From the NCBI GenBank assembly GCA_003260025.2, contig QFZU02000056.1, forward strand, positions 62,001 through 126,000: a stretch of DNA of 64,000 nucleotides, in the 5' to 3' direction. This DNA comes from Microbispora triticiradicis. Its GTDB lineage: Bacteria; Actinomycetota; Actinomycetes; Streptosporangiales; Streptosporangiaceae. The notes under the pieces are model-generated. The model ran no database searches, was not told the origin of the DNA, and saw only the letters and a program-made list of their open reading frames with translations. The translations under genes were made by a program, and so were the position numbers. Position 1 is the stretch's first letter, and every line of letters begins with the position of its first letter. Positions 27,134 through 35,734 of this stretch are shown here, one piece after another.

Positions 27134-27164
27134 GGGTGGATCCGGACCCGTTCCGGATCCACCC
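27134..27164 (+). terminator. Terminator after the peroxidase gene
   Basis: A perfect 13-bp stem GGGTGGATCCGGA / TCCGGATCCACCC with a 5-nt loop, 43 bp after the stop. Confidence 0.7.
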
Positions 27165-27347
27165 GCCCCAGGCGGCATCACGATCCCGCTGCGCGGGCGG
27201 TGACTCGGAGGCCGTGCGGCTCTGCGGGAGGAAGGGACCGCGACACGAAAGCAAGATGAAGGCACTAGGCGTGATCGTGTGATCACATTCAGTAGCATCG
27301 CCATGTATTCGATCTTGAACCTGTACCCATGACAGATCGGAAGTTCC

Positions 27348-28775
27348 ATGGTGATCTCACAGCGGCCCAGGTCCGCGCTCGTCACGCTCGCCTGTGCCCT
27401 GACCGCGCTGCTGGCCGCATCGGGAACGGCGGCGATGGCCGGCACCGATATGCACGCCGGCACCACGACGCGGCAGGCCGCCGCCTCACCCTGCATTCGG
27501 CAGGGACAGGCGACCTACCCCGTCGAGTACTACTGGAAGAACATCATCGGCTGGAACCTGGGCACCGGGTCGGTCTCGGTCGTCACCTCCCCGTCCCTGT
27601 GGGGAGGGCAGATAGCCCCGGGTGGGACCTTCACCCTCACGCTGTCGCACCGCACGAACCGATGGCCGCCGACGGTCACCCGCTACACCACCAACTGGGA
27701 CCTGTCGTCCCTGCTGGCATACGCCGACATCGTCGGCCAGTCGGGGACCGGCACCATCAACGGCACCACCCTGTCGATCACCTCACCGGGCACCAAGACC
27801 GACCCACCCGCCAAAGTCATCACCTTCCAGGTCCGCCAGGGGACGGTCGGAGGGAGCATGACCATCCGGCCTACCGGGATCAGCAGCGTCATCGCCCTGC
27901 CGGGCCAACTGGGTAACAACACACCCGCCCCGCCGATCCAGATCGTCAACGGCCAGTCGATCTCGCCCACCCAGGCCGTCAACGACACCGCCACCACCCA
28001 GGGCAAACCAGTCAGCGTGCCCGTCCTGGCCAACGACACCGCCACCGCACCGGTGATCAGCAACGTCACCGCACCCGCGAACGGCACCGCGGTCGTCTCG
28101 GGCAACACCGTCGTCTACACGCCCAAGCCCGGCTTCGTCGGCACCGACCGCTTCACCTACACCGTCACCACCGCCTGCGGAAGCGCCACCGCCACGGTGA
28201 CCGTCGCCGTCCCATGCACCGACACGCCCGTCGCCTTGGCCAACGGCAGCTTCGAGGAGCCACCCATAACCGGGTTCCAGATGCTCCCCGACGCCTCGAC
28301 CAACCCGAGTATCGGCTGGCGCACCACCGCCACCGACAACCTGGTGGAGTTCTGGCGTAACGGCTACGGCGGGGTTCCGGCAGCCGACGGGCAGCAGTTC
28401 GCCGAACTCAACGCCAACATGTTCTCCACGTTGTACCAGGACGTTCCCACCATTCCGGGGACCGTCATGACCTGGTCGCTGTATCACCGAGGCGTCGCGG
28501 GCACCGACACCATGCACGTGCTCATCGGCGCACCCGGCGCGACCCTGGTCCAGACCCCCGCCGGAGCCTCCTCGCCCGACATCACCGACGGCAACACCGC
28601 CTGGCGCCGCTACACCGGGACGTACGTCGTCCCGCCGGGGCAGACCGTCACCCGGTTCTCCTTCCAGTCGGTGACGACCGCGGGGGGTAACCCGGCGACC
28701 GGCAACCTTCTGGACGGCGTCGTCTTCGAGACCCCGCGCTGCCCGAGCACAGCCCAGGCAAGTGTTCGATCATGA
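27348..28775 (+). CDS. Secreted modular protein (Ig-like plus C-terminal jelly-roll-like domain)
   Basis: 475 residues. A Sec signal peptide ends near TAAMAG. The N-terminal domain (about 48-200) is unrecognised, rich in Thr/Trp and apparently all-beta. Residues about 211-290 are a cadherin-like tandem-95 type Ig repeat (AVNDTATTQGKPVSVPVLAN, ending GTDRFTYTVT). The C-terminal 180 residues start with NGSFEEPPITGFQ and resemble galactose-binding jelly-roll domains of the DUF642 kind. No catalytic residues are apparent. It is probably a surface or extracellular adhesion or glycan-binding protein. It stands alone after the peroxidase terminator. Confidence 0.78.
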   Translation: MVISQRPRSALVTLACALTALLAASGTAAMAGTDMHAGTTTRQAAASPCIRQGQATYPVEYYWKNIIGWNLGTGSVSVVTSPSLWGGQIAPGGTFTLTLSHRTNRWPPTVTRYTTNWDLSSLLAYADIVGQSGTGTINGTTLSITSPGTKTDPPAKVITFQVRQGTVGGSMTIRPTGISSVIALPGQLGNNTPAPPIQIVNGQSISPTQAVNDTATTQGKPVSVPVLANDTATAPVISNVTAPANGTAVVSGNTVVYTPKPGFVGTDRFTYTVTTACGSATATVTVAVPCTDTPVALANGSFEEPPITGFQMLPDASTNPSIGWRTTATDNLVEFWRNGYGGVPAADGQQFAELNANMFSTLYQDVPTIPGTVMTWSLYHRGVAGTDTMHVLIGAPGATLVQTPAGASSPDITDGNTAWRRYTGTYVVPPGQTVTRFSFQSVTTAGGNPATGNLLDGVVFETPRCPSTAQASVRS

Positions 28776-28846
28776 GGCCGAGGATGCGCGCGATCTGCTC
28801 CGCCTGACGGCGTGGTCTACCCACAGACCCGGCGGAAGCTCGCAGT

Positions 28847-28901
28847 GAGGTCTCCGGTGCGGGGTTCATCCACCAGGAAGAACCTGAACACCGGAGACCT
28901 C
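28847..28901. repeat. 13-bp inverted repeat between convergent genes
   Basis: GAGGTCTCCGGTG and CACCGGAGACCTC are perfect inverted arms 29 bp apart, with an inner GGTTC/GAACC pair. It may terminate transcription from both sides or mark the remnant of a mobile element; no transposase is seen. Confidence 0.5.
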
Positions 28902-28966
28902 GTCGGCCACCAAGGCCTTGACGCACGTCCAGGGAATCCCTCGGTATGGGTGCGCGGCCACGTGCC

Positions 28967-29860
28967 CTAATCCAGGGAAAGCGGAACCGCCTCGTCGGAA
29001 CCACGCCACAGATACGCCGTCAGCCGGCGGCCGGTGGAGTGCTCGGCGGCGGCGTCCTCCGGCGGGGACCAGCGCAGCTGGCGGTAGAGGGCGGTCCGAT
29101 GCAGGTCGAAGGCCGCCTCCTGCAGGTCGCCGAGCTCGATCACACATCGGACGGCGCCCCGATACGAGAGCCAGGCCGCCAGCACGCCGGCCGGGGCCGC
29201 CCACCACGCCATCGGTGTCCAGGCGACGAACGCCACACTCCAGAGCCAGGCGGTGACCTGGGCCTCCAGCCGCCCACGCGCCCTGGCCAGCTCCTGCCGG
29301 GTGTCTTCGGGCATCACCAGCCACAGCCGGGACCAGCATCGCACCGGGTCCAACCCGTATTTCTCCCTGGGCCATCGCTCCGCGGCGGCCAGCGCGTTGC
29401 CCAGGCGGGTCGGCAGGCACCGCTGTGGGTCGATCGGCATGGTGCGCAGCCACGCGTCCAACGTCACGAACTCCTGCTCCTCCGCCCAGGCGCGGCTACA
29501 AGAGGCGAGCACCTGCCAGCGCGCCTCGCGCCGGGCGACGCGACGGGCCCACCTGCGCGCCATCGGGCGCGTCACCCAGCCCAGTCGGGGAAGCCACCGG
29601 CCGGAGAGAAGGGTGAGCGCCGGATCCGTCAGGCGTCTGGCCAGCAGCCCTGACAGCAGCACCACCACCAGGACGGACGCAGTCCACCACGGAGTCGTGT
29701 GCTGCGTGATCCATCGCTCGGCCGCCTGGGGTCCCCAACCGTTGTGGAAAAGCCAGACCAGCCCGCTTCCCAGCCAGAACAGCGCCGCCGGCAGGAGGAC
29801 GACGTTCGCCCACCGCTCCGCGATCCTGTCCGTCAGGCCCTTCCACAGACCGTCCACCAC
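28967..29860 (-). CDS. Membrane protein of the CHAT unit
   Basis: 297 residues from a GTG start that follows the preceding stop directly. Two membrane helices lie near the N-terminus (about 19-38 and 58-76), a charged cytosolic region of about 120 residues follows (Arg-rich RRWARRVARREARW at its start), and a further hydrophobic pair (about 205-240) precedes a cytosolic tail. No enzyme motif was found and the family is not recognised. Its position as third gene after a CHAT protease and a zinc-ribbon protein suggests it is a membrane partner or target of the protease. Confidence 0.75.
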   Translation of the reverse strand: MVDGLWKGLTDRIAERWANVVLLPAALFWLGSGLVWLFHNGWGPQAAERWITQHTTPWWTASVLVVVLLSGLLARRLTDPALTLLSGRWLPRLGWVTRPMARRWARRVARREARWQVLASCSRAWAEEQEFVTLDAWLRTMPIDPQRCLPTRLGNALAAAERWPREKYGLDPVRCWSRLWLVMPEDTRQELARARGRLEAQVTAWLWSVAFVAWTPMAWWAAPAGVLAAWLSYRGAVRCVIELGDLQEAAFDLHRTALYRQLRWSPPEDAAAEHSTGRRLTAYLWRGSDEAVPLSLD

Positions 29861-30259
29861 CTATGTCTCCGAATCCGGCGTACGGACGAGAGGCTTGCCG
29901 TGTTCCGGGCACGCGGGAACGGCCTGCCCTACGGCTCGGCGGCGCCATCGATGATCGCATTCCGGGCAGACGTAGGTCTCGGAGTGCACAACGCCCCCGG
30001 TGCCGGTCAGCGGGTAGTACGCGGCACCGGGATCGCGCAGGCCGCCGTCGTGTGTCTGCCCCAGGTAGGAATACGCCCACTCGCGGGTGGCGGGCCACCG
30101 CTGCAGCAGGGTCAGGATCTCCTGCTCGACCTCCGTGCTCCGCGCGAGCAACCGGCCGAGGGCGGTGTCCACCTCCTCGGCCTCCGCACCGAGCAGCGCC
30201 GGCAGTTCCGGCCTGATGGCCTTCGCCAGGTCGACGACCGAGCGCGCGTGGCCGGCCAT
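29861..30259 (-). CDS. Small zinc-ribbon protein of the CHAT unit
   Basis: 132 residues. The first 65 are helical and acidic (PELPALLGAEAEEVDTALGR). The C-terminal part has CPECDHRWRRR followed 14 residues later by CPEHGKPL, a CxxC...CxxH set that should bind zinc. The ATG at 30259 overlaps the stop of the CHAT gene by one base (TGATG), so translation is coupled. A longer upstream reading lies inside the CHAT gene in another frame and is not used. The function is unknown; an adaptor or substrate of the protease is plausible. Confidence 0.75.
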   Translation of the reverse strand: MAGHARSVVDLAKAIRPELPALLGAEAEEVDTALGRLLARSTEVEQEILTLLQRWPATREWAYSYLGQTHDGGLRDPGAAYYPLTGTGGVVHSETYVCPECDHRWRRRAVGQAVPACPEHGKPLVRTPDSET

Positions 30260-33200
30260 CACGCGCCCATGTAGGTGAAGGCGGCCCAGTACGCGGGGTG
30301 GGCGAAGTCTCGCCCGGTCCCCCACACTTCCCGCAGCGGCTCCGGAATCGGGGCGTACCTGTCCATGATCTCGGGATAGGCCGACCGCAGCTCGCGGTTG
30401 GTGGCGTCGCGCAGCCAGCGCTGTGCCGTACGCAGCGCCTCGGCCGGATGGGCCCCGTCCCGCCACAGAATGTAGAACCGGCTGAGCAGCAGCGCGGTGC
30501 TCACATCCGGCACTCGCCACATCGACCCGATGACCCCGGCGGCGCCGCCCTGCAGGAAGCCGGTGGCGATACCGACCACCTCGTCGGCGAGTTCCACGTG
30601 CGGCAGCGACGTCTCACACGCGGACAGGACCACGAGCCGGCGTGTCCCGGCCGGCCTGGCGAGCAGGTCGCGCAGGGTCAGGCGCTCATCGTGGGCGAGC
30701 AACAGGTAGCTGTCCAGGACCTGCCCCCAGTCCGCGTAGCCGTGGCAGGCGAAGTGCTGCACCGTGTGGCCGTCCAGCGCGGCCAGCACCGCCTCCCGGG
30801 AGGCCTCCTCCCCCGTCAGGCGACTGCCCTCCGGAAATCTCGCGCAGCCGGCGTCGATCTCGTACCGCGAGTAACGCAGCGGGGCGGCGGCCACCGGTTG
30901 CGGGTCCTCGACGGCGAGAAGTGCGGCAGGCGCCGAGACGGCCGTCGAAGCGGCTCGGTCCGCGGCGGCACGGGCCTTGGCGCTCGGGGCGAAGACGAGG
31001 GGCAGGTGGTCGAGCGCGAAACGGCGGCCGGTCGCCGTGCCGGCGTCGGGGGTCCAGGCGACGTGCAGCGGCAGCGAGGCGATCATCCCCGTCGGGATCA
31101 GCGTCAGTTCGGCGCAGTCGGGCACGAGGTCGAGCAGCGGCTCCATGATCGCTTCCCACATCCAGGCGGTGGTGTCGTCGAGGGCCCTGTGCCAGCGGTG
31201 AAGGTCGGTGGCCGCACGTTCGTAATCCTGGAAGTACCGTGTCATGCGCGGGCGGAGCTCAGCCCAGGTCAGCGCGGGCAGGGCATGAACGCGCACGGAT
31301 TCGCCGATCACCAGCAACGCGAAGCCGGCCTCGACGCCGGGAACCACGTACAGCAATGGGCCGAGCCGTGCCGCGTTCGAGACGTCCCGGCCGGCGTCGG
31401 GCAGGCGGAAGCGCTCGAATCCGGGCATGGATCTGATGCGCAGCAGCACCTCCTCGCGTTGCCGCCTCGCCTCGGCGAACGCGTGCGCCGGCGGCCGGTT
31501 GTCCCCGGGCATGGGCTCCAGGCTCAGGCTCTGCATTCCGCGCAGCGTCGCGGCCGCCGAGCGGTACGCCTCCGCGAGTGCTGGGTGTGCCCGCGCGAGC
31601 CGGTCGGTTTCCGCGGCATCCTCACCGAGGGCGTCGGCGAGCAGCCGGGTTCTGCCGCGTTCCAGTGCGACGACGGCACTCCACGGGTCACCGGCGCGCA
31701 CATGCGCTGCGGCCGCCGCGGCGGCCAGCCCTTCGGCCTGCCTCAGCCATTGCTGCTTGTGCTCCCGCACGGAACTCTCGTCGACGAGCCGGTCCAGCGC
31801 GTCGAGGGCGTAGCCGTACGTCTCCGCCGCTTCGTCCCAGCGACCCCGATGGGACGACTGGTCCCCCCAGCCCCGCGCCAGACGCATGACGGCGAGCGGA
31901 TACTGGTCGACGCCCGCGGCACTGGCCTCCCGCAGCAGCCCGAGTCCGCGGGCCAGGGCGGCGGGATCCGCGGTGAGTTCGTAGAGTTTGGCGTAACCCA
32001 TGGCGAGGTTGATCCGGTATGCCGCGCCGTTGGCGGCCTCGACCGGGCACAGCGCGCACGCCTCCTCCATGAGTCCCACAAGCCGGCGCATGCCGGGTTC
32101 GGACTTCTCGTGGCCGGAGCGCTGCATGATGCACTGGGCGAGGTTGACCAGATGACGGGCCCTGTCGAGACCCTTGCTCCGGCTGACCGCCTCTGCCAGG
32201 AGTCGCTCGGCGCGGTCGAGGAGATCCTCGCCGTGTGTGTCCGGTTCGTGTACGTGCCGCAGGATCAGGGCTGCCGCGAGGTTTCCGAGCCGGACCTCGC
32301 GGTCAGGGGAGTTCTCCGGCGTGTGCGCCAGCAGTTCCTCCAGGATCCGGATCGCCTCCGCACCGACCGCAGAGTCGCCGAAAGCCTGATATTTGTCCAT
32401 GAGGCACGAACCCAGGGTGAACAGCGCCGTGTCATTCCCGGTGGACGACCGTCGCCCCGCGGTGGCCTCACGCAGGAGGTCGATCGCCTCCTCCAGCGTC
32501 GCGACGTCCCCCGTGCTCATGTACAACTGCCGCAGGTCGATGCCGAGGTTGCAGACCATCGACACCCGCCCCGGGCCGGTCTCGTACGCCAGGCCCTCGC
32601 GGTGCAGCGCCACGGCCTGGCGGAGGTCGCCGATGCGACCCTTCGCCTGGTACAGCACGCGAAGGGTGTGGCCATACCCTTCCAGTGCGGTCGGGTAGAT
32701 GGGATCGCCGGGCCGGACCAGCTCCAGCATCTCCTCGTGGGCTCGCGAGCAGAGGGTGAGATCCTCAGGGGTGTCGCGCGCGGCGTACCGCCGGCGCAGG
32801 GCCACGCCGAGACCATGCAGGTGGTAAGGGCGGATCTCGGCGTCCGGCGCCACCCGGTCGAGGGCATCCCGGTGTATGTCGATCGCCCGATCGAGGTCCG
32901 CGGGGTCACCGACCTCGTCGTAGCGAACGCGCAGGCACACGGCCAGCCCGTTGCGCCTCGACCCCCACTCCGCCGACTCCGTGGGCACTTGCGCGGATTC
33001 GGCCATGGAAACGGCCTTGGACAAGTCGTCCGGGTCGCGAGAGAGCCGATGCCGGTTGCGGAGAATCTGGACCATCGCGCTCGCCGCGCCGCCAGGCTCT
33101 TCCGGATCCGGGTAGACCCCCTCGTGCAGCAGCCGAAAAGCGGTGAGGCTCAGGTCGATCGCTTCCAGGGACGACTCGATCTCGCCCACTTCGTGGGCGC

Positions 33201-33921
33201 TGACCCCGACATCGTGCAGCGCCGCGCCCCCCAGCGCGGCGGTGCCGGGGTCCGCCCGCACCGCCTCCGCCACCAGCGCCACGGCCTCCCGCAGCCCGGC
33301 CAGGTCATGCTCCGGGGCCAGCGCCTGGGCCAGACCGATCATGAACGCCGACCGGTACGCCGAGGAGGCGGGCAGGAGCCGGATGGCGGTCCGGATCACG
33401 GCGGCAGCCCTCGCCGCCTGGCCGGGCATGCGCCTCAAGGCACCGCCCATGTTGTACTGAGCCACCGCGCGCAACAGAAGGTGGTCTCGGCGGACCGCCG
33501 GGTCCTCCGCGACCCTCGCCCACAGGGCGACCAGTTCTTCCAGGGCCGTATGGTCACCCGCCGAGTACCGCTGCTCCAGTTCAGCCGCCCGCCGTACGAG
33601 GGGCTGCATCGATTCGGGGGCGGTGACCAGGGTGCCGCCTGCGGCCTCGACCGCGTTGACGATGCCGAATTCTCTGCATATCTGCAGGAAATCACGCCAC
33701 AGCGGTAGCTTTTTCGCGAATTCGTGATAGCCCATCGACTCCGAGTGCTTGATCAACTCGGCGAACCATATATCGACTTCTGGGTCATACAAGATGTGAT
33801 TCTTCTGAACGGTCGCCGCGGCTTCGTCCCAGCCACGACTGGACACAAGCTGGGTGATCGTCTCGATCAGGCGCTCTTGCTCCTCGGGTTCCTGCAGACG
33901 GCCGACGTTCTCGGGAGCCAC
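30259..33921 (-). CDS. TPR-CHAT caspase-like protease
   Basis: 1220 residues starting at a GTG with GGAGG seven bases upstream. Residues about 100-830 are a chain of TPR-like helical repeats (for example AINLAMGY, LFTLGSCLMDKYQAFGDS, and LHGLGVALRRRYAARDTPED). The C-terminal CHAT peptidase domain has its catalytic pair in HFACHGYADW (His1060) and VVLSACETS (Cys1102), followed by the GGAAGVIGSMWRVPD motif typical of CHAT. CHAT proteins are cytosolic cysteine proteases of the caspase/separase clan and are often parts of bacterial cell-death or defence systems. It heads a three-gene unit with the zinc-ribbon and membrane proteins. No NTPase or sensor gene is attached. Confidence 0.92.
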   Translation of the reverse strand: MAPENVGRLQEPEEQERLIETITQLVSSRGWDEAAATVQKNHILYDPEVDIWFAELIKHSESMGYHEFAKKLPLWRDFLQICREFGIVNAVEAAGGTLVTAPESMQPLVRRAAELEQRYSAGDHTALEELVALWARVAEDPAVRRDHLLLRAVAQYNMGGALRRMPGQAARAAAVIRTAIRLLPASSAYRSAFMIGLAQALAPEHDLAGLREAVALVAEAVRADPGTAALGGAALHDVGVSAHEVGEIESSLEAIDLSLTAFRLLHEGVYPDPEEPGGAASAMVQILRNRHRLSRDPDDLSKAVSMAESAQVPTESAEWGSRRNGLAVCLRVRYDEVGDPADLDRAIDIHRDALDRVAPDAEIRPYHLHGLGVALRRRYAARDTPEDLTLCSRAHEEMLELVRPGDPIYPTALEGYGHTLRVLYQAKGRIGDLRQAVALHREGLAYETGPGRVSMVCNLGIDLRQLYMSTGDVATLEEAIDLLREATAGRRSSTGNDTALFTLGSCLMDKYQAFGDSAVGAEAIRILEELLAHTPENSPDREVRLGNLAAALILRHVHEPDTHGEDLLDRAERLLAEAVSRSKGLDRARHLVNLAQCIMQRSGHEKSEPGMRRLVGLMEEACALCPVEAANGAAYRINLAMGYAKLYELTADPAALARGLGLLREASAAGVDQYPLAVMRLARGWGDQSSHRGRWDEAAETYGYALDALDRLVDESSVREHKQQWLRQAEGLAAAAAAAHVRAGDPWSAVVALERGRTRLLADALGEDAAETDRLARAHPALAEAYRSAAATLRGMQSLSLEPMPGDNRPPAHAFAEARRQREEVLLRIRSMPGFERFRLPDAGRDVSNAARLGPLLYVVPGVEAGFALLVIGESVRVHALPALTWAELRPRMTRYFQDYERAATDLHRWHRALDDTTAWMWEAIMEPLLDLVPDCAELTLIPTGMIASLPLHVAWTPDAGTATGRRFALDHLPLVFAPSAKARAAADRAASTAVSAPAALLAVEDPQPVAAAPLRYSRYEIDAGCARFPEGSRLTGEEASREAVLAALDGHTVQHFACHGYADWGQVLDSYLLLAHDERLTLRDLLARPAGTRRLVVLSACETSLPHVELADEVVGIATGFLQGGAAGVIGSMWRVPDVSTALLLSRFYILWRDGAHPAEALRTAQRWLRDATNRELRSAYPEIMDRYAPIPEPLREVWGTGRDFAHPAYWAAFTYMGA

Positions 33922-34099
33922 GAAACCTCCACGGTGACCGGGCCGCGCTTGCCGATACCGGGCGCAGGCCTGATGGCATTATGGGCGCTGCGGACCCGGT
34001 CAGGGAAGGCTCGTTTCCCGGCCGCTTTATACCTTATGTCCCACTTAATCGCCGGTCGCCGCTCGCCTGCGCATGGTGTGAAATCCGGCGCGGCGGAGC

Positions 34100-34129
34100 G
34101 GGCACGGCACCGTGGAAGGTGCCATGCCC
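34100..34129 (-). terminator. Terminator after the secreted repeat protein gene
   Basis: GGGCACGGCACC / GGTGCCATGCCC pair in 11 of 12 positions across a 6-nt loop, 40 bp past the stop on the minus strand. Confidence 0.6.
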
Positions 34130-34168
34130 GCCTGTACGCGCTGGTCGTGCTCGTGATGTCGCGCGGGC

Positions 34169-34897
34169 TCAGCCGCAGTGGAGGAACGCGGTCGTGGTGC
34201 CCGCGGTGGTGACGAGGCCCGCCTTCACGTCGAGGACCACGATGGTGGCCGGCCCCGTCTGGTAGCTGCGGCACCAGACGTCCGCGACGTACTGCCATCC
34301 CGGCAGGTTGCCGGAGGCGTCGGCGGTCCGCGTACCCAGTGAGTACGGCCCGGTCGTGCCGATCCCGACCGCGTAGAACCATATTGTGCCGTTGGGCGTG
34401 AGCCCGCTGCCGTTGGCGTACAGGCGGCCACCGGACTGGTTGAGCGAGGTGGAGATGGTGACCCCGCCGTGCGGCGTCCCGCCCGGGTCCGCCAGTCGCA
34501 GGACGGCGTTGGAGTTGTCGCTGTAGGCCTGGTCGCGGCTCGCCGGCGGCACGCAGACGTGGTCCGAGGGCCGCGTCTCACGCCAGACGTAGCCCTGCTT
34601 GCAGGTGTCGGGCCCGTAGGGGCCGCCGTTCGGCTCCCGGCGGGACGGGCCCAGTGCGTTCTCCGTCGCGGTCTGGGTGCGGATCGCCGGCGTCACGCAG
34701 ACCTGGTCGCCCGCGTAGGCCTCCCGCCACACGTACCCGCTCGCACAGGTGTACGGCCCGTACGGCTGGCCGGCCGCCGCCGGTGAACTGGTCACCACCA
34801 GGCTGGTCAGCAGTGCGACCACGGCGGTCAGCCACGCCGGCACGCGCCACAGGGCGCCGGAGCCGGCTTTCCCGGTGACCCTTCTTTCGCCACGCAT
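34169..34897 (-). CDS. Secreted protein with two Cys-pair repeats
   Basis: 242 residues from an ATG preceded by GAGGAAAG. A signal peptide ends SPAAA. Two copies of a motif of about 30 residues follow: PYGPYTCASGYVWREAYAGD then QVCVTPAIR, and PYGPDTCKQGYVWRETRPSD then HVCVPPASR. Each holds two cysteines that probably form a disulfide. The C-terminal 120 residues form a beta-rich domain (GGVTISTSLNQSGGRLY) with two more Cys. The repeat is seen in other actinobacterial secreted proteins in my recollection, but I know no function for it. Single gene, with its own terminator. Confidence 0.75.
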   Translation of the reverse strand: MRGERRVTGKAGSGALWRVPAWLTAVVALLTSLVVTSSPAAAGQPYGPYTCASGYVWREAYAGDQVCVTPAIRTQTATENALGPSRREPNGGPYGPDTCKQGYVWRETRPSDHVCVPPASRDQAYSDNSNAVLRLADPGGTPHGGVTISTSLNQSGGRLYANGSGLTPNGTIWFYAVGIGTTGPYSLGTRTADASGNLPGWQYVADVWCRSYQTGPATIVVLDVKAGLVTTAGTTTAFLHCG

Positions 34898-35260
34898 CTT
34901 TCCTCCTCGGTTATCCGGGTCGAAACGGCCGGCCAAAACGGCCGCGACGCCTCGGAAAGTGACGCAAATCAACGCCATCGTGGTCCGAGTTCGGCAGGGA
35001 GATTTGCGCCCTTCCTGTGTTCCACATACAGGTATCTCGCAGTGAATATGTGTGTCAAAGGCGGCGTATTGCGAGTAATGCGATACGTGGCAAGGTGATT
35101 CGTGAGAGGAGTGAGTCGCCGTGGTAGCGCGCACGTTCCGTGCCGGAGTGGGTCGCGTCCCGGTCCGATCCGACGCTGAAATTTCAGACCGGCGCCCCGG
35201 CCGCCACAGGGCCGGGGTGCCGGCTCTCGTGGGAGGCGGAAGGAACGCGTCCGTTCCTCG
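34898..35260. other. Intergenic region between secreted repeat gene and monooxygenase genes
   Basis: 363 bp. The part next to 34898 is the promoter region of the secreted protein gene. It also holds a perfect 12-bp palindrome CTGAAATTTCAG (35176-35187) and the terminator at 35191-35221. No gene is seen. Confidence 0.5.
35191..35221 (-). terminator. Terminator after the flavin reductase gene
   Basis: A 12-bp stem GGCGCCCCGGCC / GGCCGGGGTGCC with one G-T wobble and a 7-nt loop, 40 bp past the stop. Confidence 0.65.
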
Positions 35261-35734
35261 TCATCCCGGGGAGGAGGCGAGCGCGCGGTAGCGGCCGGAG
35301 TGGAAGAGCAGCGGCTCCCCTCCTGACCGCTGGTGGTGCTCCACCTCGCCGACGAAGATGTGGTGGTCGCCGCCGGCGTGGACGGACACCGTACGGCAGG
35401 AGAAGGTGGCCAGGGTCCCGGCGAGCATGGGCAGCCCGGTGGGGGTGGCGAGAACGTCCACCCCGGCGAACTTGTCCGGCGCCGGCGTCGCGAACCGCCG
35501 CGACAGCTCGTCCTGGCCGGCGGCCAGGATGTTGACCGCGAAACGCCCCGCGCGCAGGAAGACGGGCGCGCTGGGAGCGCGGTCCGACAGGCACCACAGC
35601 ACCAGCGGCGGATCGAGCGAGACCGAGCTGAAGGAGTTCACCGTCACTCCTGCCCGTTCCCCGCTCGGGGTCGCGGTGGTGACCACCGCGACCCCGGTGG
35701 CGAATTGGCCCAACGCGTCGCGCAGCGATCTCAT
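35261..35734 (-). CDS. styB: Flavin reductase component, StyB type
   Basis: 157 residues, the normal size of HpaC/StyB flavin reductases. The signature ALGQFATGVAVVTTATP, then GVTVNSFSSVSLDPPLVLWC, then FAVNILAAGQDELSRRFA, is typical. It reduces FAD with NADH and hands it to the oxygenase. The ATG overlaps the stop of the styA-like gene by four bases, which ties the two components together. The short form (no upstream extension) was chosen because the family motif starts at residue 6. Confidence 0.9.
   Translation of the reverse strand: MRSLRDALGQFATGVAVVTTATPSGERAGVTVNSFSSVSLDPPLVLWCLSDRAPSAPVFLRAGRFAVNILAAGQDELSRRFATPAPDKFAGVDVLATPTGLPMLAGTLATFSCRTVSVHAGGDHHIFVGEVEHHQRSGGEPLLFHSGRYRALASSPG

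Noticed and set aside
28776-28966. Insertion sequence
   Set aside because: Only an inverted repeat is seen; no transposase fragment could be recognised and no flanking duplication.
30298-33708. 1136-codon open frame on the plus strand opposite the CHAT gene
   Set aside because: It is the mirror frame of a high-GC gene: its protein is rich in Arg, Gly, Pro and His without any motif, whereas the minus strand encodes clear TPR and CHAT domains with a good RBS.
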